Source: JAVVFH01 sp032250585 | GTDB taxonomy: Bacteria > Pseudomonadota > Gammaproteobacteria > Xanthomonadales > SZUA-36 | Reading direction: 5' to 3' | DNA length: 6,360 bases | Assembly (NCBI GenBank): GCA_032250585.1 | Contig: JAVVFH010000204.1 | Span: 1 to 6,360, forward strand | Part shown: in pieces, positions 1-6,344 of the stretch | Numbering within the stretch: position 1 is the stretch's first letter | Layout of the letters: each line of letters starts with the position of its first letter | Notes under the pieces: model-generated | What the model was told of the DNA's origin: nothing | What the model saw: only the letters and a program-made list of their open reading frames with translations | Database searches by the model: none | Program-made: the position numbers and the translations under genes

Positions 1-1404
1 CCGGCCCAGGTAGTCGTCGATCAGGCGCGCGATGTCCGCCGGACCGACACGCTCGAGGGCTGCAGGCAGGCCGATCAGCACATCCAGGGCATCGATCCCG
101 CTGAAAAAAGCCAGCTGGTGGGCCGCGTCCTCGGTGGTGCGGACATCCAAAGCGAGCTCCCGGCGCACCCGCCCTCGCGCCGCCGCGACCAGGGCTTCCG
201 CCGAGCCGTCCGCGGCGTCCAGCGCACGGCGCAGCTGCCCAATTCCCGACTCGATGCCCGCCTCGACGGCATCCTCCGCGCGCGACCCGACCTGCTCATC
301 ACCCTGCCCGCCATCGCCGGCGGCCAGGCTGCCGCCGATGGTGAACACGTAATTCTGCTTCGACGGCGGGAACCAGGTGACCAGATCCTCACCCACGCCG
401 GCCAGCGGCGATCCCGGCCGCGCCGGCGTCCCCCAGTCGTTCTGCAGGAAGCTGGCACCGGAGCCGGCGGCCAGCAGATCCTGCAGCAGCAGGAAACCGG
501 CATAATCCGGATGCGCGGCCGCGGGAGCGCGGTAGGCGATTTTGAAGTGCTTGCGGGCCACGACCCCTCGCAGGCGGAGTCGCCGCTCGCCAGTCTGTTC
601 GGGCTCCGCGGTGTGTGGCTCCGGTGAAGGCCTGGTGCCCCGCAATCCGGCGAAGTGGCGCCGCACCAGCCGCATGACCGCTTCATGTTCGATGTCGCCA
701 ACCACGGCCAGCACCGCGTTGCCAGCGTGGTAATGACGCCGGTAAAAAGCCACCAGCTCGGCGTGACTGATCGCCTGGATGTCGCGCTCCCAGCCGATCG
801 TGTTGTTGCGATAGGGATGGGCGAGGAAGCTCTGGTACAGCAGGTAATCGTGCAGCACGCTGGAGGGATCGTTTTCGTAGCCGTGCATTTCCGCCAGGAT
901 CGCACCGCGCTCGGCCTCGACCTTGTCCTCCGGAATCAGCAGGCGAGCCATCCGATCGGCTTCGATTCGCAGCAGGAGTTCGAGCTCCGCAGCCGGTGCG
1001 GTCGCGAAGTACGTGGTCTGATCCAGCCAGGTGTAGCCGTGCCATTCGCCACCGGCCGCGTAGATGGCGCCGACGAGCCGGGTGCCCGGAAAATTTTCGC
1101 TGTCGCGAAAAGCCATGTGCTCGAGAAAGTGGGCCAACCCGGTCGCGCCGGCGGCCTCGTGCTTGGCGCCCGCGCGATAGAGCATCTGCACGCTGACCAC
1201 CGGGAAGGCCGGTTCGTTCAGCGTGATCACGGTCAGGCCGTTCTCCAGGCGCTCGACGACGGCAGCGGACAGGTCCAGCGCCGCCAGCACAGCGCCCGGC
1301 AGCGACCCGGCCAGCAGCCCGACGATCAGCCAGACCCACCGTATACCCGGCAAGCGGCCGCGGCGCGAAGGCTCCCTCGCGGTAATGCCCAAGCCGTCAG
1401 CCAT
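1..1404 (-). CDS. M16 family zinc metallopeptidase (insulinase/pitrilysin-like), exported, 3' end outside window
   Basis: Reading the minus strand from ATG at 1404 gives 468 codons with no stop before the window edge, so the C-terminus is missing. Residues 92-96 are HFLEH, the inverted zinc motif HxxEH of M16 peptidases: H92 and H96 bind zinc and E95 is the catalytic base. The following ERGAILAE gives E165 and E172, and E172 lies at the family spacing for the third zinc ligand. An Arg-rich N-terminus followed by a hydrophobic stretch (about residues 23-41, ending VLAA) looks like a signal peptide, so the protein probably acts in the periplasm on peptides. There is no lipobox. A GGAAGG Shine-Dalgarno lies 8 nt before the ATG, inside the end of the amidohydrolase gene, and the two genes overlap by 8 bp. 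Single-unit active M16 proteins are about 450-500 residues and often pair with an inactive M16 partner encoded next door; that partner would lie left of this window. The natural substrate cannot be told from sequence. Confidence 0.92.
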   Translation of the reverse strand, partial: MADGLGITAREPSRRGRLPGIRWVWLIVGLLAGSLPGAVLAALDLSAAVVERLENGLTVITLNEPAFPVVSVQMLYRAGAKHEAAGATGLAHFLEHMAFRDSENFPGTRLVGAIYAAGGEWHGYTWLDQTTYFATAPAAELELLLRIEADRMARLLIPEDKVEAERGAILAEMHGYENDPSSVLHDYLLYQSFLAHPYRNNTIGWERDIQAISHAELVAFYRRHYHAGNAVLAVVGDIEHEAVMRLVRRHFAGLRGTRPSPEPHTAEPEQTGERRLRLRGVVARKHFKIAYRAPAAAHPDYAGFLLLQDLLAAGSGASFLQNDWGTPARPGSPLAGVGEDLVTWFPPSKQNYVFTIGGSLAAGDGGQGDEQVGSRAEDAVEAGIESGIGQLRRALDAADGSAEALVAAARGRVRRELALDVRTTEDAAHQLAFFSGIDALDVLIGLPAALERVGPADIARLIDDYLGR

Positions 1405-2422
1405 GCTGAAAGCCTTCCAGGAAGGCAGCCAGATTATCGCCCAGCGCGTCGCAGAGATAGCCCCCCTCCTGGACGATCACCGTCGGCAGTGCCAGCCGCG
1501 CGGCGACGCGGCGGGCGATTTCGCGAAAGCCGCCAGTGGTCAGGCTCAGGCCGCCGAAGGGATCGCCCTCGAACGCGTCGAGTCCCAGCGCCAGCACCAG
1601 CGCGCCCGGCGAATAGGCCTGGATGCGCTCGATGGCGGTATCCAGTGCCGCGAGGAAGACGGAGTCACCGGAACCGCGCGGCAGTGGAAAATTGAAGTTG
1701 TAGCCCTCGCCGTCGTCCTCGCCGGTCTCCTCCGCATAGCCCCAGAAAAAGGGGTAAAAGCGCCGTGGGTCGGCGTGGATTGAAACGGTCAGCACGTCAT
1801 CACGGCGGTAAAAAATTGACTGCGTGCCGTTACCGTGGTGCAGGTCGACGTCCAGGATCGCGACGCAGCGATGCGCGGAGCGCAATTTTTGCGCGGCGAT
1901 CGCGCCGTTGTTCAGATAGCAGAAGCCGCCGGCCATGTCAGAAAATGCGTGGTGGCCAGGCGGCCGGCACAGGGCGTACGCGCTGGGCTCGCCGGCCAGC
2001 ACCAGGCGGGCGGCCTGCGCGGCGCTCCAGGCACTGCGGCAACTGCTTTCCCAGGTGTCCTCCGCAATCGGCGCCGAGGCGTCCGTCATGTGATAACCGG
2101 CCTGCGCGACCACCGATGCCGGGTAGCCGACAGCGCGGCAGTCGGGATGAATGTTCGGCGTGACCGCGGGGGCCGCGCCCTCTATCCGCCGCCAGCGTTC
2201 GTGCGCGCGCTGCAGGAAATCCAGGTAGGCGACGCTGTGCACCGCCTCGATCGGGGCGCGCCCCAGGTCAGGGGATTCCCGCAGTTCGCAGCCCGCCTGC
2301 CTTGCGCCCGCCAGCAGGCGCTCAACTCGCTCCGGTTTTTCGGGGTTCGGTTCGAACACGCCGTTGACCAGAAAATGGGGCGGATAATGGCGCTGCTGCG
2401 CCGGGTGATAAATCGCTTTCAT
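1397..2422 (-). CDS. Histone deacetylase-fold amidohydrolase, acetylpolyamine amidohydrolase-like
   Basis: This 341-residue protein has the whole arginase/deacetylase-fold signature. PPGHH at 154-158 contains the tandem active-site histidines (H157, H158). DVDLHHGNGTQ at 191-201 supplies zinc ligands D193 and H195, LGLDAFEGDP supplies D282, and QEGGY ends in the transition-state tyrosine Y322. The length, the short HADP...FF segment and GYAEETG (228-234) resemble acetylpolyamine amidohydrolase from Mycoplana ramosa rather than the longer class II deacetylases. Family members hydrolyse N-acetyl groups from acetylated polyamines or other acyl-amines in the cytoplasm. By my from-memory alignment, three acidic pocket residues of the ramosa enzyme (E17, E106, E117) correspond here to F17, V105 and S116, so polyamine specificity is doubtful. 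The ATG overlaps the aminotransferase stop codon as ATGA, which implies translational coupling. Only a weak AGGCGG lies upstream. The family call is firm; the substrate is inferred. Confidence 0.93.
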   Translation of the reverse strand: MKAIYHPAQQRHYPPHFLVNGVFEPNPEKPERVERLLAGARQAGCELRESPDLGRAPIEAVHSVAYLDFLQRAHERWRRIEGAAPAVTPNIHPDCRAVGYPASVVAQAGYHMTDASAPIAEDTWESSCRSAWSAAQAARLVLAGEPSAYALCRPPGHHAFSDMAGGFCYLNNGAIAAQKLRSAHRCVAILDVDLHHGNGTQSIFYRRDDVLTVSIHADPRRFYPFFWGYAEETGEDDGEGYNFNFPLPRGSGDSVFLAALDTAIERIQAYSPGALVLALGLDAFEGDPFGGLSLTTGGFREIARRVAARLALPTVIVQEGGYLCDALGDNLAAFLEGFQHG

Positions 2423-3792
2423 GCCGCCGCCTGTCTTGGCAACCCCAGTTCGGCTGCCAGCGCGTCGAGGCTTTCCCGCAGCAAGCCCATGAGCTCATCG
2501 ACCTCCGCGGTGGTCGTGGTCAACGGCGGACAAACCATGAAATGGTCGCCCTCCAGGCCTTCGCGCGTGCGCCGGGAGTAAATGATCAAGCCGCGCTCGT
2601 AGGCCAGCTCCACCAGTCTCGCGTACGCATTCAGGCCTGCCGGCAGCGGGCGCATGGTGGAGCGGTCCGCGACCAGCTCGAAGGCCAGCAACAGGCCCTT
2701 GCCGCGCACGTCCCCGACGAAGGGATAGACATCCATCAGACTTTCCAGTTCGCGCTTCAGCCGTGCGCCGGTAGCTGCCGCCCGTGCCAGCAGGTCCTGC
2801 CCGAGGATCTCGCGGGTCACTGCCAGCCCGGCCGCACAGGCCAGCGGATTGCCGGCATAAGTGTAGCCGTGCTGGAAGCCGCCCGAATCCAGCACTCGTT
2901 CCACAATACGGTCGTCCGCGGTCATCGCGCCCAGCGGCGCGTAGCCGGCCGCGAGGCCCTTGGCCAGCGCAATGATGTCCGGCTCGATGTTCCAGTGCTC
3001 GGCGGCCAGGTAACGGCCGGTGCGCCCGGCCCCGCTCATGACTTCATCGTAGATCAGCAGCACGCCGAACTCGTCGCAGATCTCGCGGATGCGCGGGTAA
3101 TAACTGTCCGGCGCCACCAGGGCCCCGGTGGATGCCCCCCCGACCGGCTCCATGACAAACGCCAGCACCGACTCCGGACCAAGCGCGATGATTTTATCGC
3201 GCAGCATTTCCGCATAACGGACACCCCGCTGCTGCTCGGTCAGCTCGTCGCGGTCCAGGTAACAACACGGCGCCGGTATCGAGGGCATCCGGCGCATCAT
3301 CGCCAGAAACGGTTCGGTCAATGGTTGGTAGCCAGTCACCGCCAGCGCCCCGAGGGTCGAGCCGTGGTAAGAGGGGCTACGCGAAATGACCTGCCAGCGC
3401 TGGCCGTCGCCGCTGGCGACCGCAAACTGGCGCGCCAGCTTCAGGGCACTTTCGACCGCTTCGGAACCGCCGGAAACAAAAAATACCTTGTTGTGACGCG
3501 GCGGACAAAGATCGGCGAGCAGTGCCGCCAACCGCTCGGCCGGCTCGTTTTCGAAATGCAGGCGGTAGCCGAAAGCCGATCGTTCCAGTTGCTCGCGCAT
3601 AGCCGCCACGACTCGCGGGTTGCCGTGACCGATGTTCGACACCATCGCCCCGCTGCAGCCGTCCAGGTAGCGTTTGCCGTCCCGGTCCCACAGGTAGATG
3701 CCTTCCGCGCGGTCCAGCAGCGGCCGGCGCTGTCGCGTCTGGTAGAACAACCGCGAAGCTGCGCCGGGGGTCCATTCATCTCTTGTGCTCAA
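2419..3792 (-). CDS. Class III PLP-dependent aminotransferase
   Basis: From the TTG at 3792 the protein is 457 residues, the usual size for this family. The fold-type I landmarks are in order: the N-terminal YLWDRDGKRYLDGCSG strand (33-48), SGGSEAVESALKLAR (108-122) for cofactor phosphate binding, SYHGSTLGAL (141-150), YDEV with D249 contacting the pyridine nitrogen, and DIIALAKGL with K278 as the Schiff-base lysine. TYAGNPLACAAG (311-322) is also typical. Such enzymes move an amino group, often a terminal one, from an omega-amino acid or diamine to pyruvate or 2-oxoglutarate. I cannot assign the donor. The co-transcribed deacetylase suggests a deacetylated amine. The frame stays open up to an ATG at 4026, but the extra 78 residues are Arg/Ser-rich and family-unlike. 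TTG with AAGGAG 8 nt upstream is the better start. The gene begins the three-gene coupled cluster and overlaps the next gene by 4 bp. Confidence 0.93.
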   Translation of the reverse strand: MSTRDEWTPGAASRLFYQTRQRRPLLDRAEGIYLWDRDGKRYLDGCSGAMVSNIGHGNPRVVAAMREQLERSAFGYRLHFENEPAERLAALLADLCPPRHNKVFFVSGGSEAVESALKLARQFAVASGDGQRWQVISRSPSYHGSTLGALAVTGYQPLTEPFLAMMRRMPSIPAPCCYLDRDELTEQQRGVRYAEMLRDKIIALGPESVLAFVMEPVGGASTGALVAPDSYYPRIREICDEFGVLLIYDEVMSGAGRTGRYLAAEHWNIEPDIIALAKGLAAGYAPLGAMTADDRIVERVLDSGGFQHGYTYAGNPLACAAGLAVTREILGQDLLARAAATGARLKRELESLMDVYPFVGDVRGKGLLLAFELVADRSTMRPLPAGLNAYARLVELAYERGLIIYSRRTREGLEGDHFMVCPPLTTTTAEVDELMGLLRESLDALAAELGLPRQAAA

Positions 3793-3800
3793 GCGTCTGT

Positions 3801-3806
3801 CTCCTT
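3801..3806 (-). promoter_or_regulatory. Shine-Dalgarno that decides the TTG start of the aminotransferase
   Basis: On the minus strand this reads AAGGAG, 8 nt before the TTG at 3792-3790. It is the strongest ribosome-binding site in the cluster. It supports a non-ATG start over the ATG at 4026, which would add a residue stretch unlike the family. Confidence 0.75.
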
Positions 3807-4032
3807 GGTACCCTCGGGCATGAACATACGCGCGTTCTGCGCGAGCCGTGCGGTCATTGGCCAAGGCGACGTCGCGCCGGCGGGCCCCGGTCCAGCGGCG
3901 CCAGGGACCGCACAGACGCGCCTGGAGGGTACTTGGTCGGCCTGAGCTGTAACAGCGCGTATGACTGCACGCCCGTGGGCGAAATTGCTCCGGCGCCAGC
4001 GATCGCCTGTCGCTGCGCCCGGCCACGGACTG

Positions 4033-4067
4033 GCGCGCAGCCCTTTCGGGTACCCTCCGGCTGGCGC
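4033..4067 (-). terminator. Stem-loop just downstream of the lysR stop (possible 3' hairpin)
   Basis: On the minus strand, GCGCCAGCC pairs with GGCTG-c-GCGC: nine base pairs with one bulged base. The 16-nt loop contains the palindrome GGGTACCC. It begins 10 nt after the lysR TAA. No T-run follows, so it does not qualify as a standard intrinsic terminator. It may instead protect the 3' end or partly attenuate read-through into the aminotransferase operon. Confidence 0.3.
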
Positions 4068-4077
4068 TCTGTTCGCG

Positions 4078-5037
4078 TTAACGGTAGACGCGCTCGTCCC
4101 ACGGCGTACTTTCGATCCGCTCGTCAAGCAGCCGGATGAATTCCTGTTCGGCGCGGTTCAGGGTCGCGCCGGGATGGCGCACCACCCAGATATCGACGGC
4201 CGGCAGGTCGTCGTAAGGCGGCAACCGGAACAACAGGCCGTTCTGCACGTCTCTCTCGACCACGTGGATTGGCAGTGCGCCAATGCCCAGGCCTGCAACG
4301 ACCATGCGCTTGATTTCTTCGAGACTGCTGGAGACACCCGTCAGGTTCGGGTCCAGTTGCGCTTCGGCGCGCATGACAGCCACCGCGCGCAGCATGTCGT
4401 TGACGCGGTCGGCGCTGAAGGAAACCGAGCGCTCTCCAGCCAGATCGTCCAGCGACAGACCGGTCTTTCCGAACAGGCGGTGACGGGGCCCGCAAAAGAA
4501 GCCAAAGTGCCCCGTGTAAAGCCTGGTGTAGCAAAGTTCTGGAAGTTGTTCGTCCACCAGGCAAATGCCCAAAGCCGCTCGTTTTTGAAGTACCGAATCG
4601 ATCACCTCACGGCTGCTGTCGACCGTGATACTCATGCACGCCGCCGGATAGAGTTCATTGAACCGGCTCAGCGAGTCATTCAGTAATGGCGAGGTCACGT
4701 GTGTCGCGACCGCCAACTCCACGGTGCCGAGCACCTCTCCTTCGGCTTCCTCGAGCGCCGAGCCCAGGCGATTGACCGAACCGAAAATGCCGCGGCTTTC
4801 GCGATACAGCGCCTGGCCGGCGGCGGTGACCTCGAAAGAACGGGGGCCGCGGTCGATCAGGCGCGTGCCCACCGCGCGCTCCAAACGTTTGAGCGCATTA
4901 CTGACCGTGGGTTGCTTCAGGCCCAGCCGTCCGGCCGCCGCGGTGATGCTCTTTTCCTGCACGATCACGATGAAGGTCCGCAAAAGATTCCAATCGAGCC
5001 TCCACGCGATCTCCTTACTCGTCATTGATAATTTCAT
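4078..5037 (-). CDS. LysR-type transcriptional regulator
   Basis: This 319-residue protein has typical LysR length and layout. A winged helix-turn-helix spans about residues 17-76 (WNLLRTF..., with the helix-turn-helix core ITAAAGRLGLKQPTVSNALK and wing LIDRGPRSFEVTAAG). A linker helix follows, then a periplasmic-binding-protein-like effector domain from about residue 104 to 310 (GTVELAVATHV..., then GLGIGALP). It should bind DNA as a tetramer and respond to a small molecule. Position and orientation suggest it controls the downstream aminotransferase/amidohydrolase/peptidase cluster, itself, or a divergent neighbour. The ATG at 5037 lacks a clear Shine-Dalgarno; an in-frame ATG at 5025 is an alternative that leaves the DNA-binding domain intact. 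The effector is unknown. Confidence 0.93.
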   Translation of the reverse strand: MKLSMTSKEIAWRLDWNLLRTFIVIVQEKSITAAAGRLGLKQPTVSNALKRLERAVGTRLIDRGPRSFEVTAAGQALYRESRGIFGSVNRLGSALEEAEGEVLGTVELAVATHVTSPLLNDSLSRFNELYPAACMSITVDSSREVIDSVLQKRAALGICLVDEQLPELCYTRLYTGHFGFFCGPRHRLFGKTGLSLDDLAGERSVSFSADRVNDMLRAVAVMRAEAQLDPNLTGVSSSLEEIKRMVVAGLGIGALPIHVVERDVQNGLLFRLPPYDDLPAVDIWVVRHPGATLNRAEQEFIRLLDERIESTPWDERVYR

Positions 5038-5061
5038 CCGGCAATAGAATACGTAAATGTA

Positions 5062-5078
5062 TCTATAGGAATTATAGA
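5062..5078. promoter_or_regulatory. Putative LysR-type operator (TCTATA-N5-TATAGA)
   Basis: A perfect 6+6 inverted repeat, TCTATA-GGAAT-TATAGA, contains the T-N11-A core (T5064 to A5076) expected of LysR-family recognition sites. Its centre is 33 bp upstream of the lysR ATG, in the AT-rich segment 5038-5093. A second, weaker dyad ATAC-N6-GTAT lies next to it at 5049-5062. The position fits autoregulation. The dyad itself is plain in the sequence; that this regulator binds it is inference. Confidence 0.55.
5071..5076 (-). promoter_or_regulatory. -10 element of a putative lysR promoter
   Basis: The minus strand reads TATAAT, a perfect sigma70 -10 hexamer, 33 nt before the lysR ATG. It lies inside the dyad, so a bound regulator would cover the promoter. 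At 16-18 bp spacing the present -35 position falls on the junction with the insertion sequence and matches TTGACA poorly. An alternative pair further downstream is TTAAAT - 17 bp - TATAGA. The lysR promoter may therefore be altered by the insertion. Confidence 0.45.
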
Positions 5079-5091
5079 CATTTTATTTAAC

Positions 5092-5093
5092 TA
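5092..5093. repeat. Left TA target-site duplication
   Basis: TA directly precedes the left terminal repeat and is matched by TA at the right end, the usual duplication for IS630/Tc1/mariner transposition. The flanking C (5091) on this side and G (6345) on the other side recreate CTAG. Confidence 0.75.
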
Positions 5094-5119
5094 GTAGAAC
5101 GATCCATTAATAGGTTTAC
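5094..5119 (+). repeat. Left terminal inverted repeat of the IS630 element
   Basis: It begins GTAGAACGATCCATTAATAG and matches the reverse complement of 6317-6342 at 22 of 26 positions. The match appears to extend four bases further out (ACTA) because the CTAG target is symmetrical. Its inner end runs into the 10-bp palindrome TTTACGTAAA (5115-5124). Confidence 0.9.
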
Positions 5120-5135
5120 GTAAATGCTTTACTAT
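5107..5135 (+). promoter_or_regulatory. Possible transposase promoter
   Basis: TTAATA (5107-5112) and TACTAT (5130-5135) are 17 bp apart, each matching the sigma70 hexamers at four of six positions. The -35 lies inside the left terminal repeat, so transposase binding to the end could repress the gene. The predicted leader is about 35 nt, ending at a good Shine-Dalgarno. The match is weak. Confidence 0.35.
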
Positions 5136-5177
5136 GCGATCATGCACTTCCAAGTATTTCCTGCTTGGAGGAGTGAC

Positions 5178-6317
5178 ATGGGACGCAAAAGTTCGCGAGC
5201 GGCGCTGGATCTGACAGAATCTGACCGGGCTTGCCTGGAACGCCTGGCGGGTTCGCGCACGGCGCCGCGCCGGGAAGTGGAGCGCGCACAGATTCTGTTG
5301 CGCTATGCCGGGGGCATGACGGTCACTGCGATTCACCAGACGCTTCACATCAGCCGCCCGACAATCTACAAGTGCATCGACAAGGCCTTGGCAGCCGGCG
5401 CCCAGGCTGGGCTCAAGGACCGATACCACCGACCACGGGAACCGGTGATCGGCGATCCGGAAAAAGCCTGGGTCACCAATCTGGCCTGCCAGAAGCCCAC
5501 GGCTGTGGGGATGGCGGCCGAGCTGTGGACCTTGAGCGCCTTGGCCCGCTACACGCGAGAGCACGCGCCGCCGGCAGGTTTCCCCGCCCTGGCCCAAGCC
5601 GGGAAGGCCACCATCTGGCGCATCCTCAACGAGCGCGAAATCCACCCGCATCGGGTGCAATACTATCTGGAGAAGCGGGATCCGGACTTCGAGAAAAAGA
5701 TGCGAGAAGTCTTGATGGTCTATCAGGAAGTCGCGCTGCAAAATGCCGGGGCGCCGGAAGCGCCACCGTCCTCGGTGATCACGGTCAGCCTGGATGAAAA
5801 ACCCGGCGTGCAGGTCATTGGCAATACCGCTGCGGACCTTCCACCCCAACCCGGCCGCCATGCAGCCTGGGGTCGAGACCATGAATACGTCCGGCACGGT
5901 ACCTTGTCGATTCTGGCGGCGTTGGACCTGCACGACGGCCACCTCATCGCCCAGGTTCACGAACGCCACCGATCGCGCGAGTACATCGAACTGCTCAAGG
6001 AGCTTGACGCCTACTACCCGCCCGAATGCACCATCCGAATCGTGCTCGACAACCACTCCTCGCACATCTCCAAGGAAACCATGGCGTACTTGGCCACCCG
6101 ACCGAATCGTTTCAGTTACGTCCATACACCCAAGCACGGGTCCTGGCTCAATCTGATCGAGATGGCCTTCTCGAAGATGGCGCGCAGCTTCCTGCGACGC
6201 ATCCGGGTTGGATCAAAGGAGGAGCTCAAGCAGCGCATCCTCCAGGGCATTGACGAAATGAATGCGGCACCAGTAATCATGCGCTGGAAGAAGTATGATC
6301 TTGAGCTTGTACCATAG
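5178..6317 (+). CDS. IS630-family transposase (DDE type)
   Basis: The 379-residue protein starts MGRKSSR at 5178, preceded by GGAGGAG a few bases upstream. An in-frame ATG at 5124 has no such site. An N-terminal helix-turn-helix region (about residues 31-80, including TVTAIHQTLHISRPTIYKCIDKA written in two helices) should bind the IS ends. The catalytic DDE_3 domain follows with VSLDEKPG (D206), IRIVLDNHSSH (D291) and HGSWLNLIEMAFS (E328), the three acidic residues that hold the metal ions for cut-and-paste transposition. The length is normal and there is no frameshift or stop, so it appears functional. The stop codon TAG touches the inner edge of the right terminal repeat. It is unrelated to the amine-metabolism genes. 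Confidence 0.95.
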   Translation: MGRKSSRAALDLTESDRACLERLAGSRTAPRREVERAQILLRYAGGMTVTAIHQTLHISRPTIYKCIDKALAAGAQAGLKDRYHRPREPVIGDPEKAWVTNLACQKPTAVGMAAELWTLSALARYTREHAPPAGFPALAQAGKATIWRILNEREIHPHRVQYYLEKRDPDFEKKMREVLMVYQEVALQNAGAPEAPPSSVITVSLDEKPGVQVIGNTAADLPPQPGRHAAWGRDHEYVRHGTLSILAALDLHDGHLIAQVHERHRSREYIELLKELDAYYPPECTIRIVLDNHSSHISKETMAYLATRPNRFSYVHTPKHGSWLNLIEMAFSKMARSFLRRIRVGSKEELKQRILQGIDEMNAAPVIMRWKKYDLELVP

Positions 6318-6342
6318 TAAACTTTTTATTGGATCGATCTAC
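6317..6342 (-). repeat. Right terminal inverted repeat of the IS630 element
   Basis: Read inward on the minus strand it begins GTAGATCGATCCAATAAAAA. Compared with the left repeat there are four mismatches in 26 positions. Inside it the minus strand continues TTTACTATG (6321-6313), which is found exactly at the left end at 5128-5136, shifted 13 bp inward. Confidence 0.9.
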
Positions 6343-6344
6343 TA
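6343..6344. repeat. Right TA target-site duplication
   Basis: TA follows the right terminal repeat and pairs with the TA at 5092-5093. The 16 bases beyond it (6345-6360) are host flank too short to annotate. Confidence 0.75.

Larger units (their letters stand above)
3793..4077. other. 285-bp non-coding gap between lysR and the aminotransferase operon
   Basis: Nothing that looks like a gene lies here on either strand; the open frames translate to Arg-rich, low-complexity protein. It is the expected place for the operon promoter, but I find no convincing sigma70 pair on the minus strand. It contains three copies of GTACCCTC: direct at 3808-3815 and 4050-4057, inverted at 3925-3932. It also contains perfect palindromes TTGGCCAA (3857-3864) and GCGACGTCGC (3866-3875), and an 11-bp dyad GCTGT-A-ACAGC (3946-3956). 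Any of these could be operator elements, but none has an obvious match to the LysR-type dyad in front of the regulator gene. Confidence 0.6.
5094..6342 (+). mobile_element. Complete IS630-family insertion sequence (about 1.25 kb)
   Basis: One transposase gene is bounded by imperfect terminal inverted repeats of 26 bp (22 identities), and both ends are flanked by TA. Joining the flanks outside the element gives AAC-TA-GTG, which contains CTAG, the preferred target described for IS630 itself, with TA duplicated. The transposase is intact and both ends are present, so the copy may be active. I cannot name the element from memory. Confidence 0.9.

Noticed and set aside
8..20. Twin-arginine signal in the M16 peptidase leader (SRRGRL, residues 13-18)
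   Set aside because: Here residues 13-18 are counted on the protein. The motif lacks the usual F/L pattern after the arginine pair and the hydrophobic core is Sec-like, so a Sec signal peptide is the simpler reading.
75..1339. Possible frameshift in the peptidase region, suggested by two shorter minus-strand frames
   Set aside because: The frame starting at 1404 runs uninterrupted to the window edge with HxxEH and both downstream glutamates in place; the shorter frames are shifted readings of the same DNA.
2542..3945. Long plus-strand open frame (467 codons) opposite the aminotransferase
   Set aside because: It has no recognisable domain and lies antisense to a gene with all catalytic motifs; long antisense frames are common in GC-rich coding DNA.
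3793..4026. N-terminal extension of the aminotransferase from an ATG at 4026
   Set aside because: The 78 added residues are Arg/Ser-rich with no family similarity, while the TTG at 3792 has a strong Shine-Dalgarno and gives normal length.
4033..4067. Classical Rho-independent terminator after lysR
   Set aside because: The stem is good but there is no T-run after it on the minus strand, so it is listed only as a low-confidence hairpin.
5091..6137. Minus-strand open frame of 348 codons opposite the transposase
   Set aside because: It is antisense to an intact DDE transposase, has no recognisable domain, and begins and ends without gene signals.
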